Shown here in pieces: positions 11,212-21,750 of a stretch of DNA of 64,000 nucleotides (within the stretch, counting starts at the first letter, position 1; every line of letters starts with the position of its first letter). Source of the stretch: Thecamonas trahens ATCC 50062 (taxonomy: Eukaryota > Apusozoa > Apusomonadida > Apusomonadidae); the NCBI RefSeq assembly GCF_000142905.1, contig NW_013657671.1, forward strand, positions 182,897-246,896. Direction: 5' to 3'. The notes beneath the pieces are model-generated. The model was not told where the DNA came from, did no database searches, and saw only the letters and a program-made list of their open reading frames with translations. A program made the translations under genes and the position numbers.

Positions 11212-11213
11212 CG

Positions 11214-13990
11214 CTATTGATGCGGCAACGGCTCGCCGTCCAGCTCATCATCAAGGCCAGCGTCAGCGAGGCGGGCCCGGAGCTTGGCCACCTGGTCGGC
11301 GTACGCCATGAGCACCTTCTTGGTCTTGAGCGCGATGTGCTGCAGCTGCGACTCGGCATCGTCACGCTGTTGAGTCACCTTGGCCAACTGCGCCTCGGCC
11401 GCGTTACGCGCTTCGGTTGTCACCCTGAGCTTGGCTCGGAATGAGCTGCGCGTAGACTTGAGGCGCGCCATGAGCGCATGTGCGTCAGGCGCCGACGAGC
11501 TTGTCGACGACAGCGACAGGCTGTCGTCGAGGCCACTGCTTTCGGCGGCGGCGGCCTCAGCCCGCGCCCGCGCCTCGTCGGCCTCGGCAACACGCCGCCG
11601 CAACAGCGCCACCTCGGTCTCCAGCGCCTTGGTCTCTTTCGACGTGAGGCCAGCCACCCGCCGCTGCAGCCGCTCCTTGGCCTTGCTCTCCGATGCAACC
11701 GACTGAAGCGCGTGGACCTTGGCTTGTAGGCTCTTGATCTGGCTCTTGGCCTTGGCTGCCGCGGCCTCGGCTGTACTCGCCCGCTCATCGGCCTTGGCCG
11801 CCGCTGCCCGCGCCTTGCGGCGCGCGCTCTGCGCGCTCGCAACCTGCGACTTGAGCGTGGCCTCGGCCGCCGACGACGCCGCTGCCGCCTTCTCCTTGGA
11901 CGCCAGCGCAAGCTCCAACGCCTGAATCCGCGCCCCACGTGCACCGAGCTGATCTTTCAGCATCGTCACCTGGTCTCTAAGCGGCTTGGTTGCCGAGTTT
12001 GCCGCCCGTGCCACGTCTTCCTTGCACTTGGCCTCGAGCGCCTTGATCTCGGCCGCGTGGCTCTCCTCGGTTGTCGCTACTAGCGCCCGCAACCGCTCGG
12101 CGTCGGCCTCCATCTCTGCCGCCCGAGCCGACAATGCCGCGTTCTCGGTCCGCATGCTCGCCACGTCGCGCATCAATGCGCTCTTCATGCCCTCGGCAGA
12201 CTTGAGTGATGCCTCGAGCTGGGCGTGCACCCGCTGTGCGGCACTGAGCTCGGCCTCAGCCTCAGCTGCGCGCTCGTCAGCTGCCATGGCGTCGGCTTTG
12301 CGATTCTGCAGCAAGGTGTTGACCGTCTGCAAAGCTCGCTGGTACTTGGCCTTTTCCAGCCGCGCCTTGATGGTAAACTCACGCAGTGACGCCGACTCGT
12401 TTGCACAAGCCTCTTCCCCGACGTTGACAGTATCGGGGAGGACTCTGGGAGCCGACTCGGACGCCTGCGCTTGCTCCAGCGCAAACTTAGTCTGCATCTG
12501 CGACTTGAGGGCCATCAGCTTGTCCTTGGTCAGGGCCTTGAGCTTGGCCACTCGCAGTTTGCTCATCTTCTTGTGCTTGGCCAGCAACAGCCGCGCCCGC
12601 TTCCGCACCTTGACCACCTGTTGTTCGGCCGCAGCCTTTTGCTCGCGCGTCGCCTTGAGCTCGGCGGTAAGCGCCACCAAACGCGCTTCGCTGCCGCCAC
12701 CGCCACTGTCTGCAACGCTCTCGGCATTGCTCTTAGCACCCGCTTCTAGCTTGCGGTACTTTTTGACGGCAGCCTTGGCCATCCGCTCCACCTTGGCCAG
12801 CCGTGCCTTGGTCCGCTTGTGGTCCGCCAGGAGGCCAGCAGCCTCGGCCGCGACAACCTCGATGAGCGTCGGCAATGACGGGTCGTCGGGAGCCGGCACA
12901 CTTTGCGACGGATCGTCGCGCCCACATGACAGCTCGTCGTAGAGTGTGCTGAGTGCCGTCTTCATCGCAGCCAGCTGTGACACAGCCATCTCAATTCCAG
13001 GCTCGAGGCCGGCCGCCCGCATCGACTCGACCGCAAGCGACTCGCCCGCTGGCGAGCCAGGCGCAGCCACTGCGCCCTGCGATGCCAGTGACTCTTTGAT
13101 CTGAAAGTGATGGATCTCCGACCGCTGCTGATCGATGGTCTCGTTGAGCTCGGCAATGACCGACTCGAGATGGGCAACCTGGTCGCGGGCCTCGCGTGTC
13201 TCGTCGTGCGCTGCAGACAGCGATGCGTTCGTGGCATCGAGCGAGAGTTTGACCCGCGCCGCAGCGGCTAGCTCGCGCTCATGACGGGCAGTCTTGCTCT
13301 CGGCCACGTCCAGCTTGGTCCGGAGCTCGGATGCCTCGTTCTGCAGCTCAACTAGCGCCGACTGCGCCGAGCTCGTCGCCACCTTGGCCTTTCGCGCCGC
13401 CTCTTCAGCAGCATCGCGAGCCACGCCCGCTTCCTTCACCTGAGTCAGCAGCTCGGCTTCGCGCTTGCGCACAAGCTTGAGCTGCTCTGTGGTGATGCGG
13501 GCCTCAGCAGCGGCAGCGGTCGCCACCTGGAGCTGGGCCTGAAGCCCGGCTAGCTCGGCTGCATGCGCCTCTTCCAACTCGGCCACGTGGCCGACCGCCC
13601 TCTCGCGATCAGCCTCTGCACTCTCCAGCCGTGAGCGGAGCAGCTGCAGCTCGGAGCCCGATCGCTCTGCGGCTGCCGTATCCGCCGCCGCCGCCGCCGC
13701 TCTGTTGATCGACGCAGCGCGAGCGACAAGACCGTCGAGGGCGCGCCACCAACGGACCTCGTCCTCGACCATGGCCAGCGGAATCCGCTGCGAGTCTGCG
13801 TGACGGCGCAACGCCAACGGCACGGCATCGGCAAGATCCAGAACAAGCGGCAGTGCGTCAAAGCCTTGGCTAGGACCAGTGAGAGCGAGGAGAGGCTCAC
13901 CTGGCCGTCGGTCGCGTATTGGCCAAACAGCTCGGCCACCAGCTCGCGGTCGGCCTCGCCCAGTGCCGGCAGGCCGGGCCCGGTGCTCAT
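11214..13990 (-). CDS. Long coiled-coil protein, one frame break near the N-terminus
   Basis: About 925 residues. The N-terminus (MSTGPGLPALGEADRELVAE, then FGQYATDGQ) resembles part of an EF-hand-like helix-loop. Residues from about 100 to 890 are almost pure coiled coil, rich in Ala, Glu, Lys, Arg and Leu. The two frames join only if one G is added to the GG at 13864-13865 (sense strand), giving a continuous helix followed by FDALPLVLDLADAVPLAL. A short intron was considered, but no donor/acceptor pair keeps the phase. The C-terminus is acidic. Such proteins are often cytoskeletal, centrosomal or Golgi tethers; there is nothing more specific here. Confidence 0.7.
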
Positions 13991-14117
13991 CCCGCCGAGT
14001 GAGGTGTATGTGTGAGGGGGAAGGGTGAGGTGTAAGGCTGGGGGACGAAAGGGGTGTTGTGGGAAGGGAGGGGGGTGCGGAGGGGAAGGTGCGGGACGGT
14101 TGGTGGCTTTGGCGCGC

Positions 14118-14139
14118 GATCGCAACCGCGATCATGATC
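14118..14139. promoter_or_regulatory. Phased GATC element upstream of the coiled-coil gene
   Basis: GATC occurs at 14118, 14130 and 14136, all multiples of 6 bp apart, about 130 bp upstream of the minus-strand ATG at 13990. It shares the form of the arrays at 365 and 29152. The role is inferred. Confidence 0.3.
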
Positions 14140-14209
14140 AGGTTCTCTCTCGCTCTCCTTGAGTTGAAAAGGGGCATCGGAGCACAACACGCTCATTCGC
14201 CCTCGGAGC

Positions 14210-16753
14210 CTATCCGCTCATCTGGGCGGCAAGGATGTCGCAGACTTCGGCATGGAAAGAAGAATCGGTTGAGTTGCGCTTCTCGTACTCGATGGACTTG
14301 GCGTGGGAAAAGACAAAGAGAAAGCGGACGGCGACGTGGTCAGCGTTGGGGACGACCCAGATGTTGTTCGACTTGCGGACCTCGGAGGTGTCGATCAACT
14401 CACACAGTGCGACACAGATCATGTTCTCGGGATCAAGGAACCGGGCCTCATACTCGTCGGCGTCGGCAGTCGTGGCGGCAACCCTCGTGCCGCGCCCGGT
14501 GAATCGCGAGTTCTTAGTCGAGTAGCCCATCGAATACGAGAGCGTGGTCGACAGGTAGATGCCGCTCCCATGCGCAGAGCCATGGCGCTGCAGCTTGGTC
14601 CCTGACGCCGACACCAGGCCGCGTCGCGAGATCGAGTGCCAGTTCTGAGTCGGCGAACCGTGCCACGCAAACTTGGATCCATGCTTGACCTTGAGCTCCT
14701 GGAAGACAGCCTCCTTCTCGGGCGCAGATGAGAGCATGAGGTACTGGAAAGGGGTCTTGATTTGCAGCCGCTGCTCCGGCGGGAGCAGCACAATGTGCGA
14801 CCGGTTGGATGAAATGAGCCAAGCGAGGAGCGGGTAGGCAAACCGGTTGGCCTCGTTGAGCCGGTCCTGCAGCTGCTGTGCAGACGACACCGACGCCATC
14901 TCGGCCACAGGCGGGAACGAGTTGAGGATCTCGCGCAGAATAGTAAAGTCCTTGTTATCCGGGTCGAGGACCACCACCTGTCGGTCGTTCGGATCGTACA
15001 ATCGCGGGAAGGGGTCGAAAATGAGCTCGGCCTGCGCGTCGGTAGCAGCGGCCACGGCAAAGCAGACCAGCAGGTCGATGATGGCGGTGCCGAGAGCCAG
15101 CTCTGCCGCGGCGTCGGCGGCCACGCCCAGATCCTGAAAGGCAAACGAGCAGATTGTCCGCGAGCAGACTGACGGCTTGAGCATGAGCCCAGATGCAAAG
15201 AGGTGCGGCTGGTCGCAGATGATGCAGACCGAATTGAGATGTGGCGTCCGTGCGTTGAGATACGACACAATGAGGCTTGGCAGGCCGTGATCATAGTCGA
15301 CCATGTTCTCAACGTCAAGAGCGCCCAAGCCGTCGTCACCAGCAAAGATGGCGCCGCTGTGCGGGGAAGCCGTTTTGGCAGCTGGTGAGGCTTGGCTTTC
15401 CTCGTCGGCCCGGCCGCTCAGCGTCTCGCCGTGCGCAATGCTGAGCATGTGTGCGTACGAGCCCGGAATCGGCCCGCCCGGCGGGTCGTCCAGCAAGCTT
15501 TCACCGCGAGTCAGGAGGAGCTCTGTTGCCTCCTCCATCGTCGCTGCGATGTTGAGCGCCGCAATCGCAGCCTCGAGTGGGAAGCCCATATCAGTGAGCG
15601 CAACTGCCACCTGCAACAGCTGCATGTGAGCAAGCGAGTGGTTATCGGAAGCGGGCGCGGTGAGTGCAGCGGAAGTCGTCGACGTCGCCGACGTCGCCAT
15701 TGAGCTTGTGCCCGCCACATCGTCGATCGTGTCCTTTCCCTTACCCGCGTCCTCGCAAGGAATGGCACCGTCGAGATGGCAGTGCTTGAGCCGGGTCGAC
15801 AGCTCGCTCCATATTTTGCCGAGGAAGCTGTTAAGAATGTTCCGGAGCTGGAACGCGAGTAAGAATGGCTTGTCCGAGTCCTGCGAGACCCGCACCCGCG
15901 GCGGATCGCGCGAGAAAAGGTACGAGGTCGGCACCAAATCAAACTCGATGAGCACTGGGGTGGACATGTCGACGCCCCAGGCCTTGCCGGTCATCCGAGT
16001 GAGCGGCGGCCACCACTGGAGGGTGAGCGTACCCGAGTCAAGACCGCGGAGCGCAGTAAAGTCAGCGCGGCCCTTGCCATGAAGCGACTCAAAGATGGCG
16101 ACGTCGCGGGCGAGGAGCTTGTGGCCGGAGATGGCACGACTCGAGACTGCCATCGGATGCAAGTCCTCCTCATCGTCAGAAGAAGAGTATGATAGCTCGA
16201 GCACGCACTCTGAGTCCGAGTAGAGCGAGAGGATCGAGTCAACCGTCGAGGCCCGGGTCACATGGCCCACGTACGGCACGCCGAGCCGCTTGGCCACCAT
16301 TGCGCACGTCTCATCGACAATGGTTGTCAGTGGACCCGAGACTAAACTCATCGATCCACCATCCAGCAGCGAGCATGGCTCGTCCGGGTAGCCATCCGCC
16401 ATGACCAGAGTCAGCGCCACACTCTGCCCGCCAAGTCCGTCTCCGATCTCCATGCCGACCGTGTTGGCTTCCGGATCGTACTCCAACCCTGAAACCAGCC
16501 ATTTACCCCCCACAATCGCACACGCATTGTGCCACCATTGTCAATCATTGGGATGGTGAGTCTGTGCCAGAACTTGGCATGTCCGTCCGTCTTGGTTCTT
16601 CGGTTCGGCAACTGGCTTCCATTCGCCTTTCCACCACCACCCCCACCCCCTACCCCATGCCCTGTGCGTACTCTGGATCATCCGGTTGGCCTGGTGCGCG
16701 GCATGGCATGCTGCAAGGTCGCTTTCAATACGCTCGCGAAGCCATGACGACAT
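14210..16753 (-). CDS. PARP6/PARP8-type ADP-ribosyltransferase with a UBA domain
   Basis: Exon 1 is 16654-16753 and exon 2 is 14210-16488; the intron (16489-16653, 165 bp) has a TTTCAG acceptor and a G-rich body, and splicing gives a 792-residue product. Its N-terminus looks like an RWD/UBC-like fold (LTLVMADGYPDEPCSLL). A UBA-like helix bundle, LTDMGFPLEAAIAALN, lies near residue 330. A Cys-rich stretch at about 455-480 (CIICDQPHLF, then KPSVCSRTICSF) matches the one in PARP6/8. The catalytic domain has WHGS (His about 643), SGIYLS (Tyr about 678) and Ile in NNIWVVPN, the H-Y-I triad of mono-ADP-ribosyltransferases. The longer single-exon reading has no ATG before the conserved start, which is why exon 1 was sought. 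Confidence 0.82.
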
Positions 16754-16941
16754 AGTCCAGCGTCAGGTGCCTCCCCCTTATTGCGTGGTCAACCCCAGTC
16801 GGGCGGGCAGGCACCAGCCGAGTCGCACTCGGCAGCGGGGGAGGAGGGAGGAGGAGGAGGAGAGTGTGTGTTCATCAACAAGCTAGGCCAGACAGGATCA
16901 TGGCCCGGGGCAAGCCCACGTGAGAGAGAAGGTGGCTTGTT

Positions 16942-19626
16942 TCAAGGGCTTGGGCTCGGGATCGGACGAGGGTACGAGACTGCGGGTGCCCGGGTGGTGG
17001 TCGTTGTCGTCGAGGAGAAGCGGTCGGTGGTGGTGGTGGACGAGGCGGTACGCGGCTGGGCGAGGTGCGACTCGATGGCGGCCGAGATGGCGTCGAGGTT
17101 GGCCAGAGTCGACTCGATGGCGAGCGAGTCGATGGAGGCCGAGTCACTGGAGATGAGTGACTCAGCATCGTCGTCGTCGTTGTAACCGGTCTGGGTGTGG
17201 ACAGGGCTGGCGCCCGAAGCGACAAGCTGCTGGTTGAAGACCGCCTGGCGGTGGCGGAGCTGCTCGAGGAGCTGGGCCTGCTGGGCCTGGACGGCGGCGG
17301 GCGACGAGGCCCGCGACGAGGCGGGCGACGAGAGAGCCGAGTGGGTGGCGCCGCCGTGGGCGGAAAAGTGCGAGCGCAGCTGGCGCTGGAGCTCTGCGGT
17401 CTGGGCCTCCATCATCTCACGGCGGGCGCGGAGCTGCTCGGGTGTCGCCTGATGGAACCGCTGCTTGGCAGCCTCAAGCTGCTGCAGCCGGTGGTGGCGC
17501 GCGGCGTCGTCGGGCGAGAGCGCTCCGGCACTCATGGAGCTCTGAGAATACCCGCCTGGCGAGGCGTAGTACGAGAGGCCGGGCGAGGCCGGCGTCGACG
17601 AGACGACCGGGACCGGCGAGGCGGCGGAATACATGGCGGCGGCGCCGGGCTGTGGATGCACAATATGATCGGGCGACATGTGCAGCTCCGGGTGCTTGCG
17701 CAGGTACTGTTCCGGCGGCGTCGTCGTCTCGTGGCCGTCGGGGTAGATGTACGTGATCGAGGTGATCTGCGCCGGGCCGGGTGCTTCGGGCCCCGGGAGG
17801 TGCGAGGGCTGCGGCGGGTAGTACGAGAGCGACGGAGCAAAGACGGGCGGGCGCGGCGGGCGTGGCGGCTGCGGCGGAGCGGGCGATGGGGCTGGGTAGA
17901 CGTAGCCTGGCTGCGGCGGGCGCGGCGGAGGAGGAGGCGGCGAGTGAAGCGGGCGAGTCTCCTGGCGGCGGTGGCGGCGGATGGTGGTGATGACCTTGCG
18001 GCGCGGAATGAGGTGGTTGGCCTCGAGATAGGCCTCGACAGCGTTGAGCGACGACTGCAGCATCTCGTGGGTCGACTCGGAGCGAGCGAGGAGAAAGTTG
18101 AGCAACCGCTCGCGGTTGATGTCGATGGCCTTGACATGGCGAAGCTGGGCCTGGAGCGGGAGCTCCGGGTCGAACGCGCCCTTGCGGGCGAGAGGGTCTT
18201 CGCTGCGGCTCTTTGTGCGAGCGCGCGAAATCTCGGCGTCAAGCTCGGCGGCCAGCGCCTTGGATGCCTCTGCAGCCTCGCGGGCAGCCAGCATGTGCTG
18301 GACGCGCTCGTTGGTGACGGTGGTGGTCGTCTCGAGTGCCCCCTCCATCCGCACGCACTCGCCGATCTCAGGCGGCATTTCCTCTAGCGGGAGCGTGGCG
18401 GCGAGCCGGCGCAGCTCGAGGCTCTCTTCGGTCGAGTAGACGGCGAGGCGGAGCTCCTCACGAGCGACCGTTGCGCGCTGAGCCTGCTGCTCGAGGTCTG
18501 CGATTTGGTGAAAGGCCGACGCGAGGTCGGTGTCGAGGCCCTCCTGCTCGGCGAGCACCGAGTGAATCTTGAACTTGAGAGCCTCCTCCGAGTCGGCAGC
18601 GTCGGCAATGTCCTCGCGCATGGCGGCCAGGACACCCGGCAGCGGCTCGTTGTCGCGGAAGAGGGCGGCAAGCTGGCGGTTGGCCGAGATGAGCCGGCGG
18701 ACCTGGTACTCTTCGCGCAGCAGCTGCGCCGTGGCCCACTGCTTGGTACGCTCGATCTCGGCGCGGACGAGCGCGGCCTGGCGGTTGATCTCGGTCTGCG
18801 AGAGGCCGGCGGCAGCATCGATGACGATGCCGTTCTTGTCGCGCTGGACCCGCATCGGCGCGGCCATCGGCAGCCGGCGCAGCTCCTCGGGAGCCGGTGG
18901 CATGTTGGCGGTGAGCATACGCTCGGTCTCCTGCAGAACCCGGAGGCGGCGGGCATGGGCCTGGCGCTTGGCCTCGGCCTCGGGATCCTCCGACGGGCCG
19001 ACGGCGGCGGCAGCAGCATCGACACCGGCTTCAGCATCACGGGCTGCGCGCCGGCGATTGCGGCGGGCAGCGCGGACGGCAGCGGCGTAGGTCGGCGGAA
19101 TGCCCTGGTCGTTGCGGGCCTCGGCGACCTCGTCGTCAGTAAACGGGTTGCCGTCGTCCCACTCGGCCTCGAGCGCGCCAACGTGGTCCTTGCCTGCCGC
19201 AGCAGCCATAGCGGCGTCATGTCGCGAGTCGACTGCATGCTTGCCTGCTGTTCTGCCCAGCTTGCCTGTCGTCGCCGCCGACTTTCTCCGGGCCTTTCTG
19301 CCCGTCGTCGACGACGTCGACGAGTCCCGCCGGCGGGAACGGCGACCAGCCGGGTCAAAGACCGGCACTACGTTGACGTCCTCCTCCCAGCCACGACCAT
19401 AGCCTTCGCTTCCGTCGGCTCCAGTTGACGTCTCCTTCCGTGCTGCCGCCCGCCGCCGCCTTGCCGCCTTGTCATTCCGGCGTCCCTTGGACTCGGCCTG
19501 GCGCCAGTCGGAGACCTCGCCAAGGACGGCCGAGGCCGACGAGGTCTCGTCCTCGGCCACAGCCTCACGCCGGTCCTTGCCCTGCTTCTTGCTCTTGCTC
19601 TTCGACCGGTGCCGCTTCTCCCCCAT
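16942..19626 (-). CDS. Large disordered and coiled-coil protein of unknown function
   Basis: An uninterrupted 894-residue ORF from the ATG at 19624-19626. The first 200 residues are very basic with nuclear-signal-like clusters (KRHRSKSKSKK). The centre (about 200-560) is helical and probably coiled coil. A proline-rich segment follows (PPPPPPRPPQP and similar), the kind bound by SH3, WW or profilin-type domains. Then come a Gln/Ala-rich helical stretch and a Ser/Thr-rich tail. No catalytic domain is visible. Codon use matches neighbouring genes. I do not recognise a family. Confidence 0.7.
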   Translation of the reverse strand: MGEKRHRSKSKSKKQGKDRREAVAEDETSSASAVLGEVSDWRQAESKGRRNDKAARRRRAAARKETSTGADGSEGYGRGWEEDVNVVPVFDPAGRRSRRRDSSTSSTTGRKARRKSAATTGKLGRTAGKHAVDSRHDAAMAAAAGKDHVGALEAEWDDGNPFTDDEVAEARNDQGIPPTYAAAVRAARRNRRRAARDAEAGVDAAAAAVGPSEDPEAEAKRQAHARRLRVLQETERMLTANMPPAPEELRRLPMAAPMRVQRDKNGIVIDAAAGLSQTEINRQAALVRAEIERTKQWATAQLLREEYQVRRLISANRQLAALFRDNEPLPGVLAAMREDIADAADSEEALKFKIHSVLAEQEGLDTDLASAFHQIADLEQQAQRATVAREELRLAVYSTEESLELRRLAATLPLEEMPPEIGECVRMEGALETTTTVTNERVQHMLAAREAAEASKALAAELDAEISRARTKSRSEDPLARKGAFDPELPLQAQLRHVKAIDINRERLLNFLLARSESTHEMLQSSLNAVEAYLEANHLIPRRKVITTIRRHRRQETRPLHSPPPPPPRPPQPGYVYPAPSPAPPQPPRPPRPPVFAPSLSYYPPQPSHLPGPEAPGPAQITSITYIYPDGHETTTPPEQYLRKHPELHMSPDHIVHPQPGAAAMYSAASPVPVVSSTPASPGLSYYASPGGYSQSSMSAGALSPDDAARHHRLQQLEAAKQRFHQATPEQLRARREMMEAQTAELQRQLRSHFSAHGGATHSALSSPASSRASSPAAVQAQQAQLLEQLRHRQAVFNQQLVASGASPVHTQTGYNDDDDAESLISSDSASIDSLAIESTLANLDAISAAIESHLAQPRTASSTTTTDRFSSTTTTTTRAPAVSYPRPIPSPSP

Positions 19627-19942
19627 CCTGCCTGGGGAGTATATCAGTGACAAAGTCGAGTGTTGGTCCTTTGGGCGCTGAAGGGGGGAGGGGGGGAGTG
19701 TCAACGGGTGAGGTGGGTGGGGGGGGGGGCGGAAGGGGGCTGGGCGTGTGATGGCCGTTGAAAACCAACGGCTGGGGATGGGGAGGGGGGGAGGGGGAGG
19801 GGGGGAGGGGGGTGCCTACATTGCAAATTTTTTATTGCTCTCTATCAATCTCGATACGGAATTATCCATCGCGCAAGCCGCGCTCCGCGACGCCCCGCAG
19901 ACGTCGCAACGTCCATCAATCGCGGTAAAAGAGTAGTACAAT
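19627..19942. other. Intergenic region with G/C runs
   Basis: A 316-bp gap upstream of the disordered-protein gene. It holds several long G-runs on the + strand (about 19685-19815), that is C-runs on that gene's sense strand, then a short AT-richer stretch (19825-19870). No gene is seen. Confidence 0.6.
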
Positions 19943-19948
19943 GTGTTA

Positions 19949-20587
19949 ATGGCTGCTATGGCCACTGGGGTGCCACAACAGAAAACAGTCGGCGATGCGA
20001 GCTCGCATGCGTCTCGCTGGCCAACTACCTGGTCGTCGTCGCCGGCGATTACGAGCCCAAGCCCAGCGACGGCCTCAAAGAGCCAGAGGAGGGTGTCGAT
20101 TGCCGACATCGTTGTCTTGTTTATCGCCAAGGACGACCTCAAGCTCTCGATCAAGCTCCCCGAGTGGGGCACGAGCAAGGCGGTCGCCGGCTTGGCGAGG
20201 ACGTCGAGCACCCGACGCTCCTCACGCGCCTCCGTCTTGCTTCTCATGTCGGCATCGGCCACGCCGACCGGCAAGCTCGTCCGTCGCAAGAATATCCACA
20301 ACGTCCTTGCGCTCCCCCATCCGGCCGCTGTGTTCAACTCTGTCATGCTCTACTTCCCGGTCGTCGAGGTCGTCAACTACAAGCTCCGCACCGTCCGCCC
20401 ACCGCGACGACAACTCGTCAGGCGGGCATCTACGTGTCGGCCGCCATCACGTGCGGGCGCGCCTCCCACCTCAAGCCGCAGGCCAAGCAGGCGTCGCGCA
20501 GCGTCGGCCGGTGACCTGGAAGTCAAGCATCATCGAGTTGTTCACTTTGAGACGCGCGACAACGCGTCCGAACGACCGAACCGCTAA
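19949..20587 (+). pseudogene. Decayed protein-coding gene with several frame changes
   Basis: Segments with the codon bias of neighbouring genes (CTC, GTC, AAG, GAC) occur in alternating + frames: about 19999-20090 (LANYLVVVAGDYEPKPSDGL), 20110-20190 (DIVVLFIAKDDLKLSIKL), 20190-20260 (GEDVEHPTLLTRLRLASHVG), 20265-20400 (KLVRRKNIHNVLALPHPAAV), 20410-20510 (QAGIYVSAAITCGRASHLKP), and a tail ending RDNASERPNR at 20587. The shifts go in both directions, unlike the single-base deficits elsewhere in the window, so this looks like a true relic or a gene with unrecognised small introns. The tail has a diverged copy on the other strand at about 41210-41264. The opposite-strand ORF 19816-20346 has poorer codon use. 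Family unknown. Confidence 0.5.
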
Positions 20588-20703
20588 GGGCTATCAACCA
20601 CTTTGCAACCACGAAGCACCCACCATGCATCAGATGCTCTTGCCTCTGCGCACAGCCTGTCGCTTACATCCCGGTTGTTTGACTTTGTACTTATTGCCAC
20701 AGT

Positions 20704-21750
20704 TTACGCAAACAGTTTGCGGGCACGGGCATCGTCGATAACCTGATGCGGGAGAACCGGGTCGGAGTGGCCGAGCGGCGACGGAGTGTGCGAGGTGGAG
20801 ACCGAATCGTCATCGTCGGCCATGGTCGGAGTGGCGGCACCTGAGTCACCAGAGGCGGTCTCGCGGGCCTCCGAGTCGTCGTCAAAACCGATCTCGAAGA
20901 CGGTAGAGGCGGCGTCGCCAGCTGACGCCGCGGCGGCCTTCTCGGCGGCGACAGTGAGCTCGGCCTCGAGGTCAAAGTCGATGGGCTCCGGCAGCGGGTC
21001 CGAGTCCTCGACGCCGTCGACCAGGTACGGCAGGACCATGGCGTCGCGGATGGCCTCAGTATCGCCGATGAACCGGGCGACAAAGGCCGGGTCGACGGCG
21101 GCACCCGAGAGGGTGGGGCGGACGGCCGGCGCGAGACCAGCGTTGACGGCGACGGCGGCCGAGATGGACGATGCAATGCTCTTTGCATCGCCAAACGTGT
21201 TCCAGTTCTGCGTGACCACCACCGAGCCAGCCGCTTCCATGTCCGTGAGGAACTGGCCGTACCACTTGTGCAGGCCGGCGAGGTAGTCGAGCGGAATGCC
21301 CGACTCGCACTCGCGGCAGCGCTCGTGCAGGATGCGGCGATGGCACTCCTTGGGGTCGACGTCAAGGTAGAGGGTGACGTGCGGGACCGGGAGCGCCTCG
21401 AGCATGCGGGCGCGCAGCGCCATGTAGTACGCGTAGCCCTCTTCAGAGATGAAGCCATCCTCGCGGCACTTGTCGGCAAAGACCTTGTCCGAGAACACCG
21501 ACCGATCGAGAATGACACCCTGGCCCGAGGCAGCCATCAGATTGAGCGCCGCAATGTAGGTGTAGAACCGCTGGCGAACAAGCCAGAGCTGCATCTTGAG
21601 GCCCCACTTGAGCGGATCCTTGTAAAAGTGCTCCAGGTACGGGTTGGTCAACGTCGGCTCCATGAACACCTTGCACCCGAGCAGCGGGCCGAGTGCCTGG
21701 GCCAGCGTCGACTTGCCCGCAGAGATATTACCTTCCAGAATTACAAGCAT
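20704..21750 (-). CDS. Deoxynucleoside kinase with an acidic C-terminal extension
   Basis: Deoxynucleoside kinases phosphorylate deoxynucleosides to monophosphates for nucleotide salvage. The 348-residue product starts at the ATG at 21748-21750 with the P-loop GNISAGKST at about residue 7. It also has the substrate-site motif LDRSVFSD and an arginine-rich lid region (CHRRILHERCRECE). Residues 1-215 match the family's usual length of about 210-250. The remaining 130 residues are acidic and Ser/Thr/Ala-rich and probably disordered. Base specificity cannot be assigned. C-runs precede the start on the sense strand. Confidence 0.85.
   Translation of the reverse strand: MLVILEGNISAGKSTLAQALGPLLGCKVFMEPTLTNPYLEHFYKDPLKWGLKMQLWLVRQRFYTYIAALNLMAASGQGVILDRSVFSDKVFADKCREDGFISEEGYAYYMALRARMLEALPVPHVTLYLDVDPKECHRRILHERCRECESGIPLDYLAGLHKWYGQFLTDMEAAGSVVVTQNWNTFGDAKSIASSISAAVAVNAGLAPAVRPTLSGAAVDPAFVARFIGDTEAIRDAMVLPYLVDGVEDSDPLPEPIDFDLEAELTVAAEKAAAASAGDAASTVFEIGFDDDSEARETASGDSGAATPTMADDDDSVSTSHTPSPLGHSDPVLPHQVIDDARARKLFA

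Noticed and set aside
13865-13899. Short intron (GTGAGC...CTAG, about 31 bp) to explain the coiled-coil frame change
   Set aside because: Splicing creates an immediate stop (CCA AGG CTT TGA); no donor/acceptor pair nearby preserves phase, so a one-base deficit is simpler.
19816-20346. Minus-strand ORF of 176 codons opposite the relic
   Set aside because: Codon bias favours the plus strand throughout, and the ORF's first codon is a plausible internal Met with no conserved feature.
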